DNA of 5,567 nt from Acidobacteriota bacterium. GTDB taxonomy: Bacteria > Acidobacteriota > Vicinamibacteria > Vicinamibacterales > UBA2999. Within the stretch, counting starts at the first letter, position 1; every line of letters starts with the position of its first letter. The stretch covers positions 1 to 5,567 of the forward strand of contig CANJYC010000144.1 in the NCBI GenBank assembly GCA_947478985.1. Direction: 5' to 3'. Of the stretch, positions 1 to 5,567 are shown piece after piece. Below the pieces are notes generated by a model, which worked only from the letters and a program-made list of their open reading frames with translations, did not search any database and had not been told where the DNA came from. A program made the position numbers and the translations under genes.

Positions 1-504
1 CGTAACGGCAACCTGCTCAAACGCTTCATCGCGGCTCCTGCGCGGCGCAGCCATCTGCTCGCCGCGCAGCTGCTGTCGCGGCTGCTCTTCCTTGTGCCGG
101 AAGCCGGAGCGCTGCTGCTGTTTGCCTACCTCGCGCTCGGAGTGCCCGTGCGCGGCTCGCTCGTCAGCCTGGCCGCCGTGGCACTCATGGGGGCGCTGGC
201 GTTCAGTGGCATTGGACTCCTGACGGCCGCGAGGCCGAAGACCATCGAAGGGGTTTCCGGGATCATGAACCTCGTCATGGTGCCGATGTGGATCTTCTCG
301 GGGATCTTCTTCTCGACCGAACGCTTCCCCGCCACGATCCAGCCGTTTGTCCAGGCTCTGCCGCTGACCGCCCTCAACAACGCGCTGCGCGCCGTGATGC
401 TCGACGGCGCGAGCCTTGTGCAGGTGATGCCTGCCCTGGTCCTGCTCGCGTCGTGGGGCGGCGTGAGCTTCGTGCTGGCCTTGAAGTATTTCCGTTGGCA
501 GTAG
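1..504 (+). CDS. ABC-2 type transporter permease, C-terminal part (5' truncated)
   Basis: This is an inner-membrane subunit of an ABC exporter of the ABC-2 (DrrB/NodJ-like) family, which pairs with a separate ATPase to export drugs, polysaccharides or lipids. The substrate cannot be told from this piece. The frame is open from base 1 and gives 167 codons before TAG at 502-504. The visible protein starts with a basic segment, RNGNLLKRFIAAPARRSHLL, typical of the cytoplasmic loop of the family (LKRL.ATP-like). Hydrophobic stretches follow at about residues 28-48, 57-77, 87-105 and 143-162 of the fragment. The segment PMWIFSGIFFSTERFP (95-110) matches the family's conserved P.W..SG.FF....P signature. 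The end KYFRW is also typical. The N-terminal half and the partner ATPase would lie upstream of the window. No terminator is visible after the stop. Confidence 0.88.
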   Translation, partial: RNGNLLKRFIAAPARRSHLLAAQLLSRLLFLVPEAGALLLFAYLALGVPVRGSLVSLAAVALMGALAFSGIGLLTAARPKTIEGVSGIMNLVMVPMWIFSGIFFSTERFPATIQPFVQALPLTALNNALRAVMLDGASLVQVMPALVLLASWGGVSFVLALKYFRWQ

Positions 505-705
505 ACCAACTGTGTTCGCCAGGAACTGGTCACACGAGCCACAAACACACTCGGCCCGCCCGGAAGGCGCTTGGTGTATAAAGGCTTCGCTCGGGTACGC
601 TCGGCGGTACGCCCATCACAGGTGGTAGACTGCGCGGCGAAGATATTGCCTTTACAGACGGCGATCACGCTGGTCTGAATTGAACGTTCGAGCATGAACA
701 GCAAA

Positions 706-731
706 GGGGCAGAGGTCGCTGGACCAGCCCC
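706..731 (+). promoter_or_regulatory. Leader hairpin just upstream of the permease ribosome binding site
   Basis: GGGGC (706-710) can pair with GCCCC (727-731), and inside it GGTC (714-717) pairs with GACC (722-725) across the four-base loop GCTG. The internal mismatch is AGA against A. The stem ends two bases before the GGAGGAG ribosome binding site. No T-run follows, so it is not a terminator. A competing hairpin, CCAG (724-727) with CTGG (732-735), would use the 3' arm and cover the first two G of the ribosome binding site. A role in translation control or mRNA stability is inference only. Confidence 0.4.
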
Positions 732-733
732 CT

Positions 734-740
734 GGAGGAG
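734..740 (+). promoter_or_regulatory. Shine-Dalgarno site of the lactate permease
   Basis: GGAGGAG lies nine bases before the ATG at 750. It is the strongest ribosome binding site in the window and fixes the start codon of the permease, because the protein aligns with its family from the first residues. Confidence 0.85.
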
Positions 741-749
741 CTGAAGGTT

Positions 750-2384
750 ATGTGGTCGCAGGGATACGATCCACTTGGAAATGCGGTGCTGTCGACGTTG
801 CTCGCCGCCACGCCGATCATCATCCTCTTGACGACGCTCGGCTGGCTCAAGTGGAAAGCGCACCTTGCCGCGCTCACTGGCCTGGCGACGGCGCTGATCA
901 TCGCTGTGCTTGTGTTCGGCATGCCGGTATCGATGGCCGCCAGCGCGGCTGTCTACGGGGCGGCATTCGGACTCCTCCCGATTGGCTACATCGTCCTGAA
1001 CGCGCTCTATCTCTACAACCTCTGTAACGAATCCGGGTTGTTCAAGACGCTGCGCGAGAGCATCACGTCGGTGACTCCCGATCGCCGCTTGCAGGTGCTG
1101 CTCGTGGCCTTCGGATTCGGGGCCTTCATGGAAGGCGGCGCCGGTCTCGGCGCGCCCATCGCGGTCGTGGCCGCGATGATGATCGGGCTCGGCTTCCCGC
1201 CACTGGCGGCCTCAGGCCTGGCGCTGGTCGCAAACACGATTCCCGTTCCATTCGGCGCACTGGGGACGCCCATCGTGACGCTCCAGGCCGTCTCCCAGCT
1301 CGACCTGATGAAACTGTCCATTGCCACCGCCTGGCAGCTCGCGCCCTTCTGCATCATCGTGCCGTTCTGGGTGGTGTGGGTGTTCGCAGGGTTCCAGGGC
1401 ACGATGGCCGTCTGGCCGGCCATCCTCCTCGCCGGCGTGGCCTACGTGATCCCGCTGCAGCTGGTCGCCATCAACCATGGGCCGTGGCTCGCGAGCGTGA
1501 TCGCATCGCTGGTCTCGATGGGCTCGGTTGTGCTGCTGCTGCGCGTCTGGCATCCGAAGGAGATCTGGACATCAACCGGGGCGGAAAAGAACATCGAGAC
1601 CAAGGCGCCCAACCATGCGCCGGGTGAGGTGTTGCGCGCGTGGACGCCCTGGATCATCCTGACCGTCTGCGTGCTCATCTGGGGTGTGCCGGAGTTCTCG
1701 GCGCTCTTGAACAGGCTGACGACTGTGCGCATCAACGTTCCCGGGCTCCACAACCTCGTGCAGCGCGTGCCGCCGGCCGTGGCTGTGGCCAGGCTCGAAC
1801 CGGCCGTCTTCAACCTGAACTGGCTCGCGGCGGCCGGTACGGGCATTCTGGTCTCCGCCATCATCAGCGGCCTCTTCATGGGATTCTCGCTGTCGAAGAT
1901 CGTGGGGATGTACGGCAAGACCATCTACAACGTGCGCTTTGCACTCCTGACGATTTCCACGATGGTCGCGCTGGGCTTCACGACACGCTACGCGGGCATG
2001 GACGCCACAATCGGCCTCGCATTCGCCGGCACGGGCGCGCTCTACCCGTTCTTCAGTGCGCTGGTCGGCTGGCTCGGCGTGGCCTCGAGCGGGTCCAACG
2101 CGTCGTCCAATGCGCTCTTCGGAAGCCAGCAGCGGATCACGGCCGAATCCCTGGGACTCGACCCCAATATGATGGCTGCCGCGAACGCTTCAGGCGGCTG
2201 CATGGGCAAGATGGTGTCCCCGCAGTCAATTGTGATCGGGAGCACGGCCACCAACTGGCACGGGCACGAAGGAGACATCCTGCGATACGTCTTCCTCCAC
2301 AGCCTGGCACTGGCATGCCTGATGGGGCTGTGGGTGCTGATCATGACCTACATCTATCCGTTCTCGACGCTGGTCCCGCGATAG
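750..2384 (+). CDS. lldP: L-lactate/glycolate permease, LctP family
   Basis: This is an integral inner-membrane proton symporter for L-lactate, and often also D-lactate and glycolate (LctP family, TC 2.A.14). At 544 residues it is close to E. coli LldP (551) and appears complete. The N-terminus WSQGYDPLGNAVLSTLLAA matches the family's W.Q.YDP.GN..LS start, which supports the ATG at 750 along with the GGAGGAG site. Other family signatures are TPDRRLQVLLVAFGFGAFMEGGAGLGAP (109-136), NTIPVPFGALGTPI (162-175), VLRAWTPW (294-301), LGWLGVASSGSNASSNALF (near 439-457) and MGKMVSPQSIVIG (485-497). Hydrophobic segments run through the whole length, consistent with 12-14 membrane spans. Residues 275-290 form a polar loop. 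No lactate dehydrogenase (lldD, lutABC or dld) or lldR-type regulator lies beside it, so lactate rather than glycolate as substrate is not proven. It is a single-gene unit ending in a strong terminator. Confidence 0.95.
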   Translation: MWSQGYDPLGNAVLSTLLAATPIIILLTTLGWLKWKAHLAALTGLATALIIAVLVFGMPVSMAASAAVYGAAFGLLPIGYIVLNALYLYNLCNESGLFKTLRESITSVTPDRRLQVLLVAFGFGAFMEGGAGLGAPIAVVAAMMIGLGFPPLAASGLALVANTIPVPFGALGTPIVTLQAVSQLDLMKLSIATAWQLAPFCIIVPFWVVWVFAGFQGTMAVWPAILLAGVAYVIPLQLVAINHGPWLASVIASLVSMGSVVLLLRVWHPKEIWTSTGAEKNIETKAPNHAPGEVLRAWTPWIILTVCVLIWGVPEFSALLNRLTTVRINVPGLHNLVQRVPPAVAVARLEPAVFNLNWLAAAGTGILVSAIISGLFMGFSLSKIVGMYGKTIYNVRFALLTISTMVALGFTTRYAGMDATIGLAFAGTGALYPFFSALVGWLGVASSGSNASSNALFGSQQRITAESLGLDPNMMAAANASGGCMGKMVSPQSIVIGSTATNWHGHEGDILRYVFLHSLALACLMGLWVLIMTYIYPFSTLVPR

Positions 2385-2407
2385 TCGTCGCGGTCTCGTT
2401 CTTATGC

Positions 2408-2455
2408 AAACGGCTCGGGCTGCAGGTCACACTGCAGCCCGAGCCGTTTTGTTTT
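2408..2455 (+). terminator. Rho-independent terminator of the lactate permease
   Basis: A perfect 18-bp stem pairs 2408-2425 (AAACGGCTCGGGCTGCAG) with 2432-2449 across the six-base loop GTCACA. It is followed by a T-rich tail (TTTT at 2447-2450, G, TTTT at 2452-2455). It starts 24 bases after the permease stop. The T-tail favours the + direction. On the minus strand the stem is followed only by TTTGC, so it would be a weak stop for the convergent Dabb gene, which ends at 2497. Confidence 0.93.
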
Positions 2456-2496
2456 GGTGCCGCCTCACTGTTGAGGCGATGCGGCGATCACGGAAT

Positions 2497-2799
2497 CTAG
2501 AGTTCGTAGTCGAGGACGCTGCGGCTGGCCACAACCTGCTTGATGAACGCCACGCATTCCTGATGCAGCGGATGGGCCACGTACACGTCGAGGTCGGCGC
2601 GACTGCCAAACTCGGAGTAGAGCGCCGCGTGGCACTCCGGCGTGGCGGCGAACACGTTCACGCCCACCTCAAGGTGCTTCAAGCCTGGGATTTTGCCGTT
2701 CAGCCCTTCCAGCCTGGCTTTCATCTCGGCCGCATTGTCGGCGGCTGATCGGCCGTTGGCTTCGGGCTTCAGTGTCCACATCACGATGTGCTTGATCAT
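2497..2799 (-). CDS. Dabb-family stress-responsive alpha-beta barrel protein
   Basis: This is a small 100-residue protein of the Dabb family (dimeric alpha-beta barrel, ferredoxin-like fold). Plant members are stress-induced, and a few relatives are enzymes such as olivetolic acid cyclase. Most bacterial members have no known function. The start MIKHIVMWTLK is the classic first strand with the conserved His4. YVAHPLHQECVAFIKQVV (73-90) contains the conserved HP..H motif (His76, His79). A middle strand runs at about 41-50 (KHLEVGVNVF). No signal peptide or membrane segment is present, so it is a cytosolic protein. The ATG at 2799 is supported by the family N-terminus and by AGGA eight bases upstream (2811-2808). 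It lies 64 bases downstream of thiC on the same strand, with a probable terminator between them. No substrate or link to thiamine can be deduced. Confidence 0.9.
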   Translation of the reverse strand: MIKHIVMWTLKPEANGRSAADNAAEMKARLEGLNGKIPGLKHLEVGVNVFAATPECHAALYSEFGSRADLDVYVAHPLHQECVAFIKQVVASRSVLDYEL

Positions 2800-2813
2800 G
2801 TCTCTCGTCCTGG

Positions 2814-2836
2814 AAAAAGTGCCGTCCCTCGACGGC
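2814..2836 (-). terminator. Probable rho-independent terminator of thiC
   Basis: Read on the minus strand, GCCGTC (2836-2831) and GACGGC (2826-2821) form a 6-bp GC-rich stem with the loop GAGG. AC and TTTTT (2818-2814) follow. It begins 27 bases after the thiC stop and ends three bases before the AGGA ribosome binding site of the Dabb gene. The stem is short, so termination may be partial and leave some read-through into that gene. Confidence 0.65.
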
Positions 2837-2863
2837 TCGTTGGAGTAACTGGCGCCGAGGGCG

Positions 2864-4495
<1,632 letters not shown>

Positions 4496-4509
4496 CTAGA
4501 GGCGGGTTC

Positions 4510-4595
4510 GCCGCGCTCCCTCCGCCGGTTTCAACCGGTTCAGGTTCCAAGGGTTTCGTCTCAATCCCGCGGAAGTGCGAGATACCCCTGGCGGC
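4510..4595 (-). promoter_or_regulatory. TPP riboswitch (THI element) controlling thiC
   Basis: The minus strand carries a full thiamine pyrophosphate aptamer. P1 is GCCGC (4595-4591) with GCGGC (4514-4510). P2 is GGGT (4587-4584) with ACCC (4554-4551). P3 is ATCTCGC (4583-4577) with GCGGGAT (4570-4564), closed by a six-base loop. The conserved TGAGA sits at 4563-4559. AACCTGAA covers CCTGA at 4544-4540. P5 is ACCGG (4538-4534) with CCGGT (4529-4525) and the loop TGAA after a small shift of pairing register. The conserved GCGGAGGGA follows at about 4526-4518. All THI-box consensus segments are present in order. The aptamer ends 20 bases before the thiC ATG with no T-run, so control is more likely at translation initiation than by termination. 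TPP binding would be expected to shut down thiC. Confidence 0.96.
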
Positions 4596-4602
4596 CGGAG
4601 GC

Positions 4603-4608
4603 ATTATA
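4603..4608 (-). promoter_or_regulatory. -10 box of the thiC promoter
   Basis: The minus strand reads TATAAT, a perfect sigma-70 -10 hexamer. Seven bases downstream brings the expected transcript start to about 4595-4597, exactly the first base of the TPP aptamer, which supports the call. At 17-base spacing the -35 position (4631-4626) reads TCAGCG, a poor match, and neighbouring spacings are no better. The -35 may therefore be weak or helped by other contacts. The divergent gene starts only 64 bases away, so the two promoters must overlap or lie back to back. Confidence 0.75.
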
Positions 4609-4671
4609 TGACGGCGTGGCGGTTCCGCTGAGGCCCTTGTGGTGGCCGCGCACCTACGCTGTAATGCGAGC

Positions 4672-5567
4672 ATGAGGATCCTGCTCCTGCTCGGATTGTT
4701 CGTGACCGGCATGGCCACCATTCAGGCCCAGACGCCCGCGAACCAGGCACCACGTCCGGCGCAGCCTGCGACCAGGCCGGCACAGCCAGCCCCGGCGCCA
4801 AAGCCGGCACCGGCACCGGCACCGGCACAGGCGCCACCTGTGGCCGCCCCGGCTACCCCTGTTGCACCGCGCCCTCGCGCCCAGGCGCCTGTCAGCGCCC
4901 GAAGCGGCGTGGCGATGACGGTGACCGATCCCGGCGGTGCCGGACTCGCGGGCGTCCGAGTTACCGTGCTTGGCGCGACCGAACGCACGAGCGATACCTC
5001 GTCGGGCGGGCAGGTTAATTTCCCAGGGTTGCAGGCGGGAACCTACCGAGTACGCTTCAGTGGCGAAGAGGTCATCACCTTTGAGCGCGAGGTCACGCTA
5101 CGCGCCGGACAGGTGACCGAGATTGATGTCACGCTCAATCCGGCACCACCCAAACCCGTCGTCGCCCCACCGCCACCACCGCCGCCACCACCGCCACCGG
5201 CTCCCGCCGCGATCGTCGGCCCGACGGGTGAACCGCTGACAGTCGTGGTCCCTGATTTGCTCGAGCAGAATTTCGTCGGCAATCAGCCGCGGCGCGAAAC
5301 GCTGCTCTCGTGCAGCGGCAACACGCGAACGACCATGATTCAACTGAACACGCCCCTGCCGGATCGGCTCTACGATGCCGCCGACGCGCTCTACTACGTG
5401 ATTGGCGGCGAGGGCACCGTCCGCCTCGGCGGCCGCGAGGTGGCCCTCGCCACCAACGCCTATGTCTCGGTGCCCCGCCGAACGGTGCATTCCTTCGCGC
5501 GCAGCGGAAGACGCCCGCTTATCCTGCTTGCCGTGCTGAACGGCGAGCCCTGCGAAGCCGCGAAGTA
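4672..5567 (+). CDS. Exported protein: carboxypeptidase-regulatory-like domain plus cupin domain
   Basis: The frame is open from ATG 4672 to the window end, giving 298 full codons. The last two bases, TA, may be the start of a TAA or TAG stop, so the protein is probably almost complete. Residues 1-19 form a signal peptide (Arg2, a Leu-rich core, likely cleavage after IQA). Residues 21-76 are a Pro/Ala-rich linker. Residues 79-156 look like a carboxypeptidase-regulatory-like (transthyretin-fold) domain: VTDPGGAGLAGVRVTV, then FPGLQAGTYRVRFSGE, then LRAGQVTEIDVTL. Residues 166-176 are 11 consecutive prolines. Residues 195-290 look like a small cupin barrel: LYYVIGGEGTVRLGGREV (240-257) is motif 1 and NAYVSVPRRTVHSF (262-275) is motif 2. 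Motif 2 keeps His273, but the HxH...E ligands of motif 1 are absent (DAAD at 235-238). Cys214 and Cys294, the only cysteines, flank the cupin and could form a disulfide after export. The function is unknown; ligand binding at the cell surface or in the periplasm is a guess. No good Shine-Dalgarno site precedes the ATG. In-frame GTG codons at 4639 and 4642 are possible but would bury the signal peptide. Confidence 0.8.
   Translation, partial: MRILLLLGLFVTGMATIQAQTPANQAPRPAQPATRPAQPAPAPKPAPAPAPAQAPPVAAPATPVAPRPRAQAPVSARSGVAMTVTDPGGAGLAGVRVTVLGATERTSDTSSGGQVNFPGLQAGTYRVRFSGEEVITFEREVTLRAGQVTEIDVTLNPAPPKPVVAPPPPPPPPPPPAPAAIVGPTGEPLTVVVPDLLEQNFVGNQPRRETLLSCSGNTRTTMIQLNTPLPDRLYDAADALYYVIGGEGTVRLGGREVALATNAYVSVPRRTVHSFARSGRRPLILLAVLNGEPCEAAK
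4804..4827 (+). repeat. Four perfect tandem CCGGCA hexamers
   Basis: CCGGCA is repeated four times without change and encodes (Pro-Ala)4 at residues 45-52 of the exported protein. It lies inside the longer Pro/Ala-rich linker. Copy-number change by slippage would keep the frame and only alter linker length. Confidence 0.85.
5167..5199 (+). repeat. CCA/CCG codon run encoding 11 prolines
   Basis: Eleven proline codons, only CCA and CCG in mixed order, separate the carboxypeptidase-regulatory-like domain from the cupin domain. Such a run acts as a stiff spacer. Consecutive prolines are known to stall ribosomes unless EF-P is present, so translation of the cupin half should depend on EF-P. Confidence 0.85.

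Larger units (their letters stand above)
505..749 (+). other. Intergenic region upstream of the lactate permease
   Basis: No gene is supported in these 245 bases. ORFs that cross it on either strand overlap the flanking genes out of frame and resemble no family. It probably holds the permease promoter, but no convincing -35/-10 pair is present. TATAAA at 577-582 lacks a -35 partner. TTTACA at 651-656 has only a poor -10 (TCTGAA, 674-679) at 17-base spacing. Short direct repeats occur at 588-612: CGCTCGG at 588-594 and 598-604, and GGTACGC at 594-600 and 606-612. The start-proximal end carries a hairpin and a ribosome binding site, listed separately. Confidence 0.5.

Noticed and set aside
577..582. 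TATAAA as a -10 box for the lactate permease
   Set aside because: No -35-like hexamer lies at 16-18 bases upstream (the area is GCCCGCC-like), and it would leave a leader of about 165 bases. It is possible but not supported.
126..863. A 245-codon open frame on the minus strand across the permease upstream region
   Set aside because: It covers the end of the ABC permease and the start of the lactate permease antisense, with no start signal and no recognisable domain.
1640..2500. A 286-codon open frame on the + strand
   Set aside because: It overlaps the lactate permease in another frame, is Arg-rich, and reads through the permease terminator. The permease frame is clearly the coding one.
2404..2748. 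A 114-codon open frame on the + strand starting inside the terminator
   Set aside because: Its first part is the terminator hairpin and the rest is antisense to the clearly recognisable Dabb gene.
4518..4523. GGAGGG on the minus strand as the thiC ribosome binding site
   Set aside because: It lies 28 bases before the ATG, too far for a Shine-Dalgarno role, and it is the conserved AGGGA segment of the TPP aptamer.
4804..4827. CRISPR or mobile-element repeat
   Set aside because: The repeats are six-base units inside a Pro/Ala coding linker. There are no spacers and no terminal inverted repeats or target duplications.
5098..5490. Minus-strand open frames under the cupin gene, including a Gly/Trp-rich one
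   Set aside because: They are antisense to the proline run and cupin region, and the Gly-rich stretch is simply the complement of the CCA/CCG codons.

Overview
This is a GC-rich bacterial chromosomal window with four or five ordinary genes and well-formed regulatory signals. I see no phage, insertion sequence, CRISPR array, tRNA or rRNA. The high GC content, the compact ThiC and an exported protein carrying a carboxypeptidase-regulatory-like (transthyretin-fold) domain would fit Acidobacteriota (for example Vicinamibacteria-like soil bacteria). That placement is an inference from general features, not from a marker gene.

Layout from left to right: (1) Positions 1-504 hold the 3' end of an ABC-2 type export permease on the + strand, cut by the window edge. 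(2) A 245-base intergenic stretch leads to a complete L-lactate/glycolate permease of the LctP family (750-2384, +). It has a strong ribosome binding site and a hairpin just ahead of that site. (3) A textbook rho-independent terminator (2408-2455) follows the permease. (4) On the minus strand, reading right to left, come thiC (4489-2864), a likely terminator, and a small Dabb-family protein (2799-2497). thiC is preceded by a clear TPP riboswitch (4595-4510) and a perfect TATAAT -10 box (4603-4608) spaced so that transcription would begin at the first base of the aptamer. (5) Diverging from thiC, a + strand gene begins at 4672 and stays open to the window end. It encodes an exported protein: signal peptide, Pro/Ala-rich linker, carboxypeptidase-regulatory-like domain, an 11-proline run, then a cupin domain with a degenerate first metal-binding motif.

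How the genes work together: only thiC and its riboswitch form an evident unit, in which thiamine pyrophosphate feeds back on synthesis of the thiamine pyrimidine. The lactate permease looks like a single-gene transcription unit bounded by its own leader and terminator. The Dabb gene could be reached by read-through from thiC, but a hairpin plus T-run lies between them. The exported cupin protein is the least familiar item here and the best candidate for something not well described. I do not see evidence of a new multi-gene system in this window.
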